Notes under the pieces: model-generated
What the model was told of the DNA's origin: nothing
Databases searched by the model: none
The model's input: only the letters and a program-made list of their open reading frames with translations
Shown here: piece by piece, positions 24,275 to 33,718 of the stretch
Layout of the letters: every line of letters starts with the position of its first letter
Numbering within the stretch: the stretch's first letter is position 1
DNA from: Rhizobium sp. SSA_523
GTDB taxonomy: Bacteria; Pseudomonadota; Alphaproteobacteria; Rhizobiales; Rhizobiaceae
Length of the DNA stretch: 64,000 nucleotides
Direction: 5' to 3'
Assembly: GCF_030435705.1 (NCBI RefSeq)
Contig: NZ_CP129381.1
Location: forward strand, 434,001-498,000
Made by a program: the position numbers and the translations under genes

Positions 24275-26730
24275 TTGTAGCTGAGCGTGGCGGTCACTGT
24301 CAGCGGTTCGCCATAGCGGCATCCGTCCGAATAGGTGCAGGTATAGAATTTCTTGTCGAACAGGTTGCGGGCGTTAACCTTGAACTCAGCGCCTTCCAGG
24401 TCCTGGGTCAGCTTGCCGAGATCGATGCTCGCCATGGCGTCGACAAGCAGATAGGAAGGCGCGTCCGTCTTGCCATTGAAGATATTGGTCGATCCGGTAT
24501 AGCGCATGCCGGCGCCCAGCTTGACGCCCTCCAGTCCCAGATCGTCCAGCTTGTAGTCGGCCCACAGAGAGACCGCATTCCTGGGAACGAGCGGAATCTG
24601 CTGCCCGATTTCGCTGGCCAGGGCGCTCTCGGTAATCCGGGCATCGGTATAGGAATAGGCAGCGATCAGGCCGAGATTGTCGAATTCGGCCCGGGCTTCC
24701 AGTTCGACGCCGCGCGACCGCACCTCTCCGAACTGCGACACATTGCCGAGTGCATCGGTCGTCGTGAGGTTCGTTTGCGTCAGATCGTAGACCGCGGCGC
24801 TCAGCAGGAGATTGCTGCCTTCCGGCTGATAACGCAGGCCTGCCTCGTACTGAACCGCCTCGTTCGGCTGCAAAGGATTGCCGGTTACGGTCACCGAACC
24901 GGCCTGCGGCTGGAACGACTGGGCGATGCTGACATATGGGGCAAGCCCGTTGTCGAACAGGTAGACCAGTCCCGCGCGGCCCGTCAGCGCATTGTCCGAC
25001 TGGTCCGTCACGCGGCCGTTCTGGTAGGATCTGACGGTGCTGTCCGTCCAGTCCTGCCTGCCGCCCAAAAGCAGGACCCAATGATCGTCGAACTTGATCT
25101 GGTCCTGGAGGTAAAGGCCGTAGCTGTTCGCCACCGTGTCCGAACCGCGATCGACGGCATAGTTGATCGCAGGGTTGGAAAGGGTCGCGCCGGTTCTCAG
25201 ATCGAGAAGGCTCACCCCTGCGCCGCGATAGCGATGGCTGTCATAGCTGCGGCGGTAATAATCGAAGCCGCCCAGCACGGTATGCTCTGCGCCAAGGGCA
25301 TCGAACGTATATTCGAGCGAAGTGTCCTGCGTGACGCCGTAGGATACCTCCTCGCGCACGCTTGCAAGGCGGGCAAGCCGGCCGCCGGAATTGGCCAGCG
25401 TGGATACATTGCCCATCATGTAGTCCCAGCTGACGTCCGAGTAGAAATAGCGCGCCTTGTTGCGAAGCGTCAGGCCGTTGTCGAACTGATGCTCGAAGTC
25501 GTAGCCGATCGTGTAGCTGTCGCCCTTGTACCTGTCGAAGCCGTCTATGCCGAGAAACATGTCGCGGGGGATGCGTCCCGTTCGGACATCGTCCAACTGC
25601 AGCGGGGTGGAGAAGCCGGCATTGAAGTGCTGATAGCTGGAGAGAAGCGTCAGCGATGTCGCAGCATCCGGTGCGATCGTCAACGCCGGGGCGATATAGA
25701 CCTTGTCGTCCGGCGTATTGTCGACCCAGTTGTCGGCATCGCGAACAAGACCCGTCAACCGATAGCTGAAAATGCCTTCGTCATCCAAAGGCCCGCCAAA
25801 ATCCGCCGATAACTGCTTGCGGCCATAGGTGCCGAACTCGAGATTGACCTCGCGCAGCGGGTTCGTCGTCGGGCGCTTGGAGATGGCATTGACCACGCCG
25901 CCCGGCGAAAGCTGACCGTAAAGCATGGATGCCGCGCCGCGCAGGACGTCGATCCGCTCCAGTCCGTAGGGCTCCTGGCCGCCATCATAGACGTTGGACT
26001 GGTATTTCATGCCGTCCCGCAGGCTTCCGAGATTGCCGTTGGCGACATTGAACCCGCGGATGGTCAGATCGTCGACGGATCGGCTGAAGGCGCCCGATTG
26101 CATGGCGATACTGGGCGTATAGGCCAGGGAATCGGAGATCGACGTCGCGCCCTGATTGCGGATCTGGTCCGACGTGACGACAGTCACCGCCTGCGGGGTC
26201 TCGATGATCGGCGTATCGGTCTTGGTGCCCGCAGCGGTTACCCGCGCCACATAGCCTTCCACTGGTCCGGTCCCGGTCTGGTCGCCACTGACATAGACAG
26301 GGGCCAGCGTCAGCGAGTCGCCCGCCTGTCCGCCGTTCACCGTCGCCTGCTCCGCCGGACCGGAGATCGTCACCGTCGTTGCCGTCGTGAAACGATAGGT
26401 CAGGCCGGTGCCGGAAAGCAGCCGCCCAAGAGCCTCTTCCGGGCTCATGGTTCCTGAAACGCCGGCGGTCCGCTTGCTGCGCGTGATGTCAGCCGGATAA
26501 AGGAGCTGAAGATTGCTGCGGCTGCCGAAGGATGCCAGGGCGGAACCGAGCGAGCCAGGGGCAATCGAATAGGAGAGGGATGCCTGCTGGAGCCTCGGCC
26601 CGGTTGCCGCGGAAGATTGCGCCGACGCCGCTGCCGGCAGCAGGCTTACGCTTGCCAGAAGCAGGGCCGCGCGCCCTGAAAACCTCATCGTCCGCCCGTT
26701 CTTCGCGCCCGCCAACCCCGTCATGATCAT
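24268..26730 (-). CDS. TonB-dependent ferric siderophore receptor with N-terminal signalling (STN) domain
   Basis: 820 residues. After a signal peptide (ending ASAQ) comes a secretin/TonB short N-terminal domain (about 52-120: LSYSIAPGSLGSALASFG, then NLQLLYPADI and LLSGTGLTYRF). This marks transducers that talk to a FecR-type anti-sigma factor. The plug (about 165-290) includes TIRGFNVANGNLGSLRDGMKY and LRGAASMLYGQLSPGGVVNAISKRP. The barrel ends VTATLSYKW. The size and plug resemble FhuA/FoxA-type hydroxamate receptors. FecR and FecI are encoded just upstream, matching the cell-surface signalling circuit. Upstream sequence 26777-26810 resembles an ECF promoter. Confidence 0.9.
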   Translation of the reverse strand: MIMTGLAGAKNGRTMRFSGRAALLLASVSLLPAAASAQSSAATGPRLQQASLSYSIAPGSLGSALASFGSRSNLQLLYPADITRSKRTAGVSGTMSPEEALGRLLSGTGLTYRFTTATTVTISGPAEQATVNGGQAGDSLTLAPVYVSGDQTGTGPVEGYVARVTAAGTKTDTPIIETPQAVTVVTSDQIRNQGATSISDSLAYTPSIAMQSGAFSRSVDDLTIRGFNVANGNLGSLRDGMKYQSNVYDGGQEPYGLERIDVLRGAASMLYGQLSPGGVVNAISKRPTTNPLREVNLEFGTYGRKQLSADFGGPLDDEGIFSYRLTGLVRDADNWVDNTPDDKVYIAPALTIAPDAATSLTLLSSYQHFNAGFSTPLQLDDVRTGRIPRDMFLGIDGFDRYKGDSYTIGYDFEHQFDNGLTLRNKARYFYSDVSWDYMMGNVSTLANSGGRLARLASVREEVSYGVTQDTSLEYTFDALGAEHTVLGGFDYYRRSYDSHRYRGAGVSLLDLRTGATLSNPAINYAVDRGSDTVANSYGLYLQDQIKFDDHWVLLLGGRQDWTDSTVRSYQNGRVTDQSDNALTGRAGLVYLFDNGLAPYVSIAQSFQPQAGSVTVTGNPLQPNEAVQYEAGLRYQPEGSNLLLSAAVYDLTQTNLTTTDALGNVSQFGEVRSRGVELEARAEFDNLGLIAAYSYTDARITESALASEIGQQIPLVPRNAVSLWADYKLDDLGLEGVKLGAGMRYTGSTNIFNGKTDAPSYLLVDAMASIDLGKLTQDLEGAEFKVNARNLFDKKFYTCTYSDGCRYGEPLTVTATLSYKW

Positions 26731-26776
26731 CGTCCTGTCCTGTCTGCCCCGCCGGCTTTCATCGCCGTTCGGGTGC

Positions 26777-26810
26777 TAAGACGGGCGAAGGGGCAATCGC
26801 CTCACCCCCT
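26777..26810 (-). promoter_or_regulatory. Putative ECF (FecI-type) promoter of the receptor operon
   Basis: On the minus strand AGGGGGTGAG (26810-26801) is followed after 17 nt by CGTCTTA (26783-26777), about 47 nt before the receptor start. ECF promoters typically have a GC-rich -35 and a CGTC-type -10 with this spacing. The neighbouring fecI gene makes this the natural target. Assigned from shape and position, not from a verified consensus. Confidence 0.4.
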
Positions 26811-26824
26811 TTGCGACCTTTTTT

Positions 26825-27796
26825 TCAGACGATTGCGCGCGGCAACAGGAGGACAAGCAGAGGCGTGACCTCGATCGCGCGGACCGGCAGCGTGCTGACG
26901 ATGGCGTCCAGAATACCGTCCGGGTTCTTGACGTCGAAGACGCCGCTGACACGCAGCCGCTCCAGACTCGTACCGACGATCTGCAGCCGGCCGTGGCGAT
27001 AGCGGTTCACGTCGCTGACGACGCTGTTCAGTGGCTTGTCGTTGAAGATCAGGCGCCCGTGGCGCCAGGCCGTGTCGATCTCCGCATCGGCAACACCCAC
27101 CGCGCCCAGGCCGGCGGCGCGGTATGACACGGTCTCTCCGGCGCTGAGACGGATATGCTCGCCGCTCGGCGCGGTGACGGAGACCGCACTTTCCTGAACG
27201 CTCGTGCTCACTTCGTCGCCAAAGATGCTGACGACGAACTGCGTTCCCAAGGCTTCGATCTGTCCGCCCTTTGCCTCGACCGCGAACGGCCTGCGGCCAT
27301 CGGCGGCGACATCGAAGAAGGCGCGGCCACGCTGAAGGCGCAACCTTCTCCGGTCGTCGGAGAAATCGATGGCCAGTGCCGAGTCGGCATCCAGTGTTAC
27401 GCCGGTGCCGTCCGGCAGGCGCGTCTCGCGGATCTCGGCGATCGCCGTGAATTCGTCGCTGACGATATAATCCTGGATGTTTCCGAGCCAGCCAGCAGCA
27501 AGAGCCGATGCGGTGACGCCGCCGCCAATCAGCAGAGTTCGGCGGGAAAGCCTTTGCGGAGCGCGCGTCTTGTGCTCACGCGACGCGATCGGGAGACGAT
27601 CAAATTGCATCCACAACCGTTCCAGGCGATGATATTCCGCTGCATTATCGCGACACCGCGCATACCAGGTGCGGAATTCATCGATTTCAGCCGGTGTGAC
27701 CTCGCCGGAATTCATGCGTGTGAACCAGGCTGCCGCTTCCGCCTGCCGGTCCGTGCTTCCGCCGCCATCTGGGCCCGTCATCCGAGTTCCGCTCAT
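26825..27796 (-). CDS. fecR: FecR family anti-sigma factor / signal transducer
   Basis: About 323 residues from ATG 27796; ATG 27781 and ATG 27823 are alternatives and the frame is open to 27853. The cytoplasmic N-terminus has the FecR DUF4880 pattern (AAAWFTRMNSGEVTPAEIDEFRTWY and EYHRLERLW). One transmembrane helix follows (TLLIGGGVTASALAAGWLG), then the periplasmic FecR domain (EIRETRLPDGTGVTLDADSALAIDF and GRAFFDVA). It receives the receptor's signal through its periplasmic C-terminus and controls FecI. It sits between fecI and the receptor, as in fecIRA. Confidence 0.9.
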   Translation of the reverse strand: MSGTRMTGPDGGGSTDRQAEAAAWFTRMNSGEVTPAEIDEFRTWYARCRDNAAEYHRLERLWMQFDRLPIASREHKTRAPQRLSRRTLLIGGGVTASALAAGWLGNIQDYIVSDEFTAIAEIRETRLPDGTGVTLDADSALAIDFSDDRRRLRLQRGRAFFDVAADGRRPFAVEAKGGQIEALGTQFVVSIFGDEVSTSVQESAVSVTAPSGEHIRLSAGETVSYRAAGLGAVGVADAEIDTAWRHGRLIFNDKPLNSVVSDVNRYRHGRLQIVGTSLERLRVSGVFDVKNPDGILDAIVSTLPVRAIEVTPLLVLLLPRAIV

Positions 27797-27883
27797 TCCG
27801 TCGATTTGCCGTTTGCCTTGCATCTTAGACGGATGACAAGGCCAAAACCACACCCGGCTCCGCCCAAATTTCGGGAAGGATCT

Positions 27884-28387
27884 CTAGTCGAGAATGTCGC
27901 CCAACTCAGTCCTGAGGCTCAGTAGCGCCTTCATCATGTGCTTCTCGACCATGCTTTTCGATATGCCGAGACGCGCGGCAATCTGTGCATGGGAGAGGTC
28001 CTCGAACTTGTGCAGCAGGAAAACTTCCCGCTGCCGCTTCGACAAGGTGGCCAGCGCCTTCTCGAGCTTCTGAACCATGCGGCGATGATCCAGAGTGGCC
28101 TCGGGCGTCGGCATCGGCGCAGGCACATCGGTTGGGGCTTCAACCTGAACGAAACGCTGCCGGAGCGTGCGCGCCCTGGCGTGGTCCGTCGCAAGATTGC
28201 GGGAGATCTTGAACAGATACGCGCGTGGGTTGGCAATCGAGGCCTGTGCTTCGCGAACGGTTGCAAGGCGCATGAAGGCATCCTGCATCAGATCGGGGGC
28301 ATCATCCTCCGGAACGCCGACCCGTCGGATGAACCGCATGAGTTCCTCCGAGTGGCTTCTGAACAGTTTTTGCAGGTCCCAACCCAA
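27884..28387 (-). CDS. fecI: FecI-type ECF RNA polymerase sigma factor
   Basis: About 167 residues. Sigma-2 region: LMRFIRRVGVPEDDAPDLMQDAFMRL and NPRAYLFKISRNLATDHAR. Sigma-4 region: LEKALATLSKRQREVFLLHKFEDLSHAQIAARLGISKSMVEKHMMKAL, with the helix-turn-helix for the -35. It directs RNA polymerase to the receptor operon when FecR signals siderophore. The only usable start in the frame is TTG 28387, an unusual codon with a weak ribosome site. An inverted repeat (28402-28432) lies just upstream. Confidence 0.9.
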   Translation of the reverse strand: MGWDLQKLFRSHSEELMRFIRRVGVPEDDAPDLMQDAFMRLATVREAQASIANPRAYLFKISRNLATDHARARTLRQRFVQVEAPTDVPAPMPTPEATLDHRRMVQKLEKALATLSKRQREVFLLHKFEDLSHAQIAARLGISKSMVEKHMMKALLSLRTELGDILD

Positions 28388-28754
28388 ATCCGGGTCTCGC
28401 GTTAAAAGATGAGGATAGATCTCCTCTTTTAAGCCGCTCGTCGATCATTGCAAGATGCGGCGCTGCATCACCTTCGCAAAAATCCCGCCGTTTCGCCATT
28501 GCGGCCGGCCTGGAGGGTGGAAAGCAAGAGCATGTTCCCGCAGCCGCTCGCCTGACGGTCGAATGAGTGTTCGGCTTCTGTGCGCCGCATGCCGTCAATG
28601 CGGCTCTTTGGGCTTTGCAATGCGCGCAAAGCATGACAATGCAAGCCTGACCGAATCCATCTCAGCGTTCGCCGATCTGTGGCCGGACCCAGTCTCGCAC
28701 TGTGGCCCGATCGTCACAGCGCGCGGTCGTAAGTTTTGACCCTGAAGGACTGAC
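28388..28754. other. 367-bp divergent gap; inverted repeat near fecI
   Basis: It lies between fecI (minus) and the DMT transporter (plus). TTAAAAGA (28402-28409) and TCTTTTAA (28425-28432) form a perfect 8-bp inverted repeat 15 bp apart, about 15 nt upstream of the fecI start. This is a plausible operator or 5' UTR hairpin for iron control. I saw no convincing Irr or RirA box, though I could not search systematically. Short ORFs in the rest have no support. Confidence 0.45.
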
Positions 28755-29648
28755 ATGAAAGACGATCCCATCCACGCGCAGCAGGCGCCTCAGACCGAGT
28801 TTTTGAAAGGCCTCTGCTGGATGGCCCTCAGCATGGTGTCTTTCATCGGCATGTCGGTCGGGTCGCGCGAACTGGCGCAGACCTTGTCCATCCAGCAGGT
28901 TCTGTTCTTTAGGGCGCTTGTCGGTTTCGGCGTCATCCTGACGCTCGGTCCTGTCCTGTTGCGCGAGTTGCAGGCCCGCAAGCTCATTCGGCTGCATGTC
29001 CTGCGCAATGTGGTCCATTTCTTCGCCCAGTATCTCTGGACGATCGGCGTCGTCATGCTGCCGCTCGCCTCCGTTTTCGCGCTTGAATTCACAATGCCCA
29101 TCTGGGTAGCCTTCTTCGCCTTCATCTTCTTGAAGGAAAGGCTGACGAGGCCGCGAATCCTGGCCACCATCGGAGGCTTTGTCGGCGTTCTGCTCATTGT
29201 CCGCCCCGGAATAGGCATGGTGGACCCTGCTGCCGGCCTCGTGCTGATCGCCGCGGCGGGTTACGGCCTCTCGCTCATCTTCGTCAAACAGTTGACGCGG
29301 GAGGTGTCGCCGGTCGCGATCGTCGTCTGGATGATCCTCATTCAGCTGCCGCTCGGCTTCCTCGCATCCTTGACGGATTGGCGGCCGGTATCCCTTGCCG
29401 ACGTTCCCTGGATGCTGATTGCCGGCCTCGGCGCGCTGGCGGCGCATTACTGCCAGGCCCAGGCGCTCAAGCGCCTGGACGCATCCGTCGTCATGCCGAT
29501 CGATTTCCTGCGCGTCCCCATGGCAGCTGTCGTCGGTTACTATGCCTATGCGGAAGCCATTGATCTCTGGGTCTTCCTGGGTGGCGGGATCATCCTGTTT
29601 TCCAATTATCGCGCAGTCATGGCGGAGCGGCGCGCCGTGCTGACCTGA
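28755..29648 (+). CDS. DMT superfamily transporter (EamA domain)
   Basis: 297 residues with about ten membrane helices in two EamA repeats (FLKGLCWMALSMVSFIGMSVGSREL and AAGLVLIAAAGYGLSLIFVKQL). Typical motifs are PLASVFALEFTMPIWVAFFAFIFLKERLTRPRI in the first half and MPIDFLRVPMAAVVGYYAYAE in the second. These inner-membrane proteins usually export metabolites; the substrate cannot be read from sequence. It is divergent from fecI and convergent with hutU. A second DMT member in this window (54684-55583) resembles it in overall architecture. Confidence 0.88.
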   Translation: MKDDPIHAQQAPQTEFLKGLCWMALSMVSFIGMSVGSRELAQTLSIQQVLFFRALVGFGVILTLGPVLLRELQARKLIRLHVLRNVVHFFAQYLWTIGVVMLPLASVFALEFTMPIWVAFFAFIFLKERLTRPRILATIGGFVGVLLIVRPGIGMVDPAAGLVLIAAAGYGLSLIFVKQLTREVSPVAIVVWMILIQLPLGFLASLTDWRPVSLADVPWMLIAGLGALAAHYCQAQALKRLDASVVMPIDFLRVPMAAVVGYYAYAEAIDLWVFLGGGIILFSNYRAVMAERRAVLT

Positions 29649-29698
29649 CCGCACGCGATGGCGCTCGGGTCAGCACGGTCCTGGCGGACAGGAAAATC

Positions 29699-31372
29699 TT
29701 ATTCGCCGAGAATGCCTGGCAGGCGCAGGCCCTTTTCCCTCGCGCATTCCATGGCGATGTCGTAGCCGGCATCGGCGTGGCGCATCACGCCGGTCGCCGG
29801 GTCGTTCCAGAGGACGCGCTCCAGCCGGCGCGCTGCGTCATCGCTGCCATCGGCGCAGATCACCATTCCCGCATGCTGCGAGAAACCCATTCCGACGCCG
29901 CCACCATGGTGAAGCGAGACCCAGGTGGCGCCCGAGGCCGTGTTCAACAGTGCGTTCAGCAAAGGCCAGTCGGACACGGCATCCGAACCGTCCCGCATGG
30001 CCTCCGTCTCCCGGTTGGGAGACGCGACGGAGCCGGAATCCAGATGGTCGCGGCCGATCACGATCGGCGCGCTGAGCTCACCCGTGCGGACCATCTCGTT
30101 GAAGGCCAGGCCGAGCCTGTGGCGGTCTCCGAGCCCGACCCAGCAGATGCGAGCCGGCAAGCCCTGAAACGAGATGCGCTCGCGCGCCATGTCCAGCCAA
30201 TTGTGCAGATGCGTATTGTCCGGCAGCAATTCCTTGACCTTGGCGTCCGTCTTCAGGATGTCCTGCGGATCGCCGGACAGGGCGGCCCAGCGAAAGGGGC
30301 CAATGCCGCGGCAGAAGAGCGGGCGGATATAGGCAGGCACGAAGCCGGGAAATGCGAAGGCATCCGCGAGACCTTCATCCTTGGCGACCTGGCGGATATT
30401 ATTGCCGTAATCGAAAGTCGGAATGCCCTGCCTGTGAAAATCGACCATGGCCGCGACATGGTCGCGCATGGAGGCGCGCGCCGCCTTCTCGACCGTCTTC
30501 GGCTCGCTTGAGCGCTTTTCCCTCCATTCGGCCATGGTCCAGCCCTTTGGCAGATAGCCATTGATCGGGTCATGCGCCGATGTCTGATCGGTCACCATGT
30601 CCGGCCGGATGCCGCGTCTGACCATTTCCGGCAGGATCTCGGCACAATTGCCGAGAAGGCCGACGGACTTGGCTTCGCCGGCTCTCGTCCAGCGGGTGAT
30701 CATGTCCAGGGCCTCGTCCAGCGTCGCGGCCTTCTCGTCGACATAGCGGGTCCGCAGGCGGAAATCGATCGAATCCGGATTGCATTCGATGGCGAGGCAG
30801 CAGGCGCCCGCCATGACGGCGGCCAGCGGTTGCGCACCGCCCATGCCGCCGAGACCGCCGGTGAGAACCCATTTGCCTGTCAGATCGCCACCATAGTGCT
30901 GGCGGCCGGCCTCGACAAAGGTCTCGTAGGTGCCCTGAACAATGCCCTGGGAGCCGATATAGATCCAGGATCCGGCGGTCATCTGGCCGTACATGGCCAG
31001 TCCCTTCTTGTCCAATTCGTTGAAGTGATCCCAATTCGCCCAATGCGGAACGAGATTGGAATTGGCGATCAGCACCCGCGGCGCGTCCTTGTGGGTCCGG
31101 AACACGCCGACCGGCTTGCCGGACTGCACCAGTAGCGTTTCGTCCTCGTTCAGCGTCTTCAATGTCTCGACGATCCTGTCGAAGCTCGCCCAGTCGCGGG
31201 CCGCCCGGCCGATCCCGCCATAGACCACCAGCTCGGCCGGGTTTTCGGCAACATCCGGATCGAGATTGTTCATCAGCATCCGCAAGGGCGCTTCGGTCAT
31301 CCAGCTTCGCGCGTTAAGCTGCGTCCCACGCGGACTTTTGATGTCGCGGCTGTTATGGCGAGGATTGTCCAT
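29699..31372 (-). CDS. hutU: Urocanate hydratase
   Basis: 557 residues, the standard length. It converts urocanate to 4-imidazolone-5-propanoate using tightly bound NAD+. Family blocks are [28 protein letters not shown], the Gly-rich NAD region [21 protein letters not shown], and [20 protein letters not shown]. The C-terminal signature is [25 protein letters not shown] 31372 gives the conserved N-terminus; the frame is open upstream into hutG. It is the last gene of hutI-H-G-U, 11 bp after hutG. Confidence 0.96.
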   Translation of the reverse strand: MDNPRHNSRDIKSPRGTQLNARSWMTEAPLRMLMNNLDPDVAENPAELVVYGGIGRAARDWASFDRIVETLKTLNEDETLLVQSGKPVGVFRTHKDAPRVLIANSNLVPHWANWDHFNELDKKGLAMYGQMTAGSWIYIGSQGIVQGTYETFVEAGRQHYGGDLTGKWVLTGGLGGMGGAQPLAAVMAGACCLAIECNPDSIDFRLRTRYVDEKAATLDEALDMITRWTRAGEAKSVGLLGNCAEILPEMVRRGIRPDMVTDQTSAHDPINGYLPKGWTMAEWREKRSSEPKTVEKAARASMRDHVAAMVDFHRQGIPTFDYGNNIRQVAKDEGLADAFAFPGFVPAYIRPLFCRGIGPFRWAALSGDPQDILKTDAKVKELLPDNTHLHNWLDMARERISFQGLPARICWVGLGDRHRLGLAFNEMVRTGELSAPIVIGRDHLDSGSVASPNRETEAMRDGSDAVSDWPLLNALLNTASGATWVSLHHGGGVGMGFSQHAGMVICADGSDDAARRLERVLWNDPATGVMRHADAGYDIAMECAREKGLRLPGILGE

Positions 31373-31383
31373 GCATGATCTCC

Positions 31384-32184
31384 CTAACGTCTCATAGAAA
31401 GCGCGCATTGTTCGATGCGCTCGAGGATGGTCTTCAGATGGACGCGAAGCCGCTGCGCTTTGCTCTCGTCATAGGCAAAGGGCGGTGCCTCGCTGGAAAG
31501 ATGGCTCGACTGCGCAAGCTCCATCTGGATGGCATGAACGTGATCCTCCGGCTGCCCGTAATGGCGCGTCGTCCAGCCGCCCTTGAACCTGCCGTTCAGC
31601 ACGCAGGAATAGCCGTGGGCTTCGGCGGCGACGCTGGCGGCGGCGCTTTCGAATTCGGATGCGCAGGTCGTTCCAAGATTGGTGCCGATGTTGAAATCGG
31701 GCAGAACACCCTCGAAGAGGAAGGGGATGCGGGAACGGATCGAATGGCAGTCGTAGAGCACAGCGATGCCATGGATCGACTTTACCCGCGCGATTTCTGA
31801 AGCGAGGGCGGCATGATAGGGCGTGTGGAACCGCTTCAGGCGGTCGTCTATGTCGGCCGCGTCCGGTTCCCTTCCGGTTGACCAGATCGCCTGGCCGTCG
31901 AAATCGGTGATCGGCACAAGGCCGGTGGTGTTCTGGCCGGGATAGAGACTGATGCCGGCCGGATCGCGATTGGCATCGATGACATAGCGGTGGAAGCGCG
32001 CCCGCACGCTGGTCGCGTTCGGCAGCAGCCCGTTATAGAGCCTGTCGATATGCCAGTCGGTGTCGGCGAGGCGACGCCCGTTATCGTTCAGCCGGCTCCA
32101 GACCGCCGCCGGCACTTCGGTGCCGGTATGAGGAAAGCCGAGAATGACGGGCGAGGTGCCGCGGCTTACGTCGACAGGGATCAT
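31384..32184 (-). CDS. hutG: N-formylglutamate deformylase (HutG)
   Basis: 266 residues of the N-formylglutamate amidohydrolase family. [10 protein letters not shown] holds the first metal-binding His region, followed by [23 protein letters not shown] and YDCHSIRS, the metal and substrate motifs. It hydrolyses N-formylglutamate to glutamate and formate, the last step of the five-step route whose preceding enzyme HutF is encoded at 35111. One base separates it from hutH upstream. Confidence 0.94.
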   Translation of the reverse strand: MIPVDVSRGTSPVILGFPHTGTEVPAAVWSRLNDNGRRLADTDWHIDRLYNGLLPNATSVRARFHRYVIDANRDPAGISLYPGQNTTGLVPITDFDGQAIWSTGREPDAADIDDRLKRFHTPYHAALASEIARVKSIHGIAVLYDCHSIRSRIPFLFEGVLPDFNIGTNLGTTCASEFESAAASVAAEAHGYSCVLNGRFKGGWTTRHYGQPEDHVHAIQMELAQSSHLSSEAPPFAYDESKAQRLRVHLKTILERIEQCALSMRR

Positions 32185-32185
32185 G

Positions 32186-33718
32186 TCATCGCTCCAGGGA
32201 CGGCAGAAGACCGGCGGAGACGGAGGCGTTCAGCCTGCCGGACGCAACGAGTTCGATGGCATTCTGCAGGTCCGTCGCCATATACCGGTCTTCCTCCAGG
32301 GAGGGCACCACGGCGCGAATGGCGGCGACGGCCTTTTGCAGCTCCCGGCTGGTCTCAACCGGTCTGAACTCGATCCCTTGTGCAGCCGCCAGTGCTTCGA
32401 TCGCCAGGATGCCAAAGAGGTTCTCGGTCATTGCCAGGAGACGACGGGCGCCGTGGCAAGCCATGGAAACATGGTCCTCCTGATTGGCCGATGTCGGCGT
32501 CGAATCCACGGAGGCCGGATGCGACATCTGCTTGTTTTCCGACATCAGCGTAGCGGAGGTGACTTCCGCGATCATCAGCCCGGAATTCAGGCCCGGCTTC
32601 TTCGCGAGAAAAGCGGGCAGGCCGTAGGAAAGCGCGGGATCGACCAGAAGCGCGATGCGGCGCTGTGAAATCGCGCCGATTTCACAGATTGCCAAAGCGA
32701 TCTGATCGGCTGCGAAGGCCACCGGCTCGGCGTGAAAATTTCCGCCCGACACGACCGACCCATCCGACAGGACGAGCGGATTGTCGGTGACGGCATTGGC
32801 CTCGATTTCCAGCGTCCGGCCGACCGAGCGCAGCAGGTCCAGGCAGGCGCCATCGACCTGCGGCTGGCAGCGGATGCAATAGGGATCCTGAACGCGCTCA
32901 TCGCCTTCGACATGGCTGATCACGATCGCCGAGCCGGCCAGCAGGGCGCGCAGCGCGGCGGCAGTATCGATCTGCCCCTGATGACCGCGCAGCGTATGGA
33001 TTTCGGGATGAAAGGGCGCAACCGATGCCATGGCCGCGTCGGTCGACATGGCGCCGGTGATCAAGGCCGCCTGGGCCGCCCGGTGAGCGCGAAACAATCC
33101 GGCAAGGGCCAGTGCGGTCGAGGTCTGGGTGCCGTTGATCAGCGCCAGGCCCTCCTTTGCGGCCAGCGCGATCGGCGCCAGGCCAGCTTTCTCAAGGGCG
33201 GCGGCACTCTCCATGCGCTCGCCGGCATAGTAGGCTTCCCCATGGCCCATCATGGTCGCCGTCATATGGGCAAGTGGAGCCAGATCGCCCGATGCGCCGA
33301 CGGAACCTTTTTCCGGAATGACGGGAATGACGCCCTTTTCCAGCATCTGCTCGATGAGCAGCACAATCTCCAGGCGCACGCCCGAGGCGCCGCGGCCGAG
33401 GGAGATGAGTTTGAGCGCCATGATCAGCCGCGTGATGTTTTCCGGAAGCGGCTGGCCGACGCCGCAGCAATGCGACAGAATGAGGTTGCGCTGCAGAGTG
33501 GCCACATCCGCAGCATCGATCTTGATCGAGGCAAGCTTGCCGAAGCCGGTATTCACGCCATAGACGGGTGCATTGGCACTGGCGATCTCGGCAATGCGTC
33601 GGGCTGCCTTTTCAATGCCCGCGTGAAAGGCCGGCTCGATGCGGACTGCATCGCCGCTCCAGTAGATCTGCTCCAGGTCTTTCAGCGATACGGATCCGGG
33701 TGTCAGCGTGATGGTCAT
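32186..33718 (-). CDS. hutH: Histidine ammonia-lyase
   Basis: 510 residues. It removes ammonia from L-histidine to give urocanate, the entry step. The MIO prosthetic group forms from Ala-Ser-Gly at 142-144 ([14 protein letters not shown]). Other active-site blocks are [11 protein letters not shown] (Tyr53), [12 protein letters not shown] and [19 protein letters not shown] text ([14 protein letters not shown]). ATG 33718 overlaps the hutI stop by 4 bp (ATGA). The frame extends upstream antisense of hutI without meaning. Confidence 0.96.
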   Translation of the reverse strand: MTITLTPGSVSLKDLEQIYWSGDAVRIEPAFHAGIEKAARRIAEIASANAPVYGVNTGFGKLASIKIDAADVATLQRNLILSHCCGVGQPLPENITRLIMALKLISLGRGASGVRLEIVLLIEQMLEKGVIPVIPEKGSVGASGDLAPLAHMTATMMGHGEAYYAGERMESAAALEKAGLAPIALAAKEGLALINGTQTSTALALAGLFRAHRAAQAALITGAMSTDAAMASVAPFHPEIHTLRGHQGQIDTAAALRALLAGSAIVISHVEGDERVQDPYCIRCQPQVDGACLDLLRSVGRTLEIEANAVTDNPLVLSDGSVVSGGNFHAEPVAFAADQIALAICEIGAISQRRIALLVDPALSYGLPAFLAKKPGLNSGLMIAEVTSATLMSENKQMSHPASVDSTPTSANQEDHVSMACHGARRLLAMTENLFGILAIEALAAAQGIEFRPVETSRELQKAVAAIRAVVPSLEEDRYMATDLQNAIELVASGRLNASVSAGLLPSLER

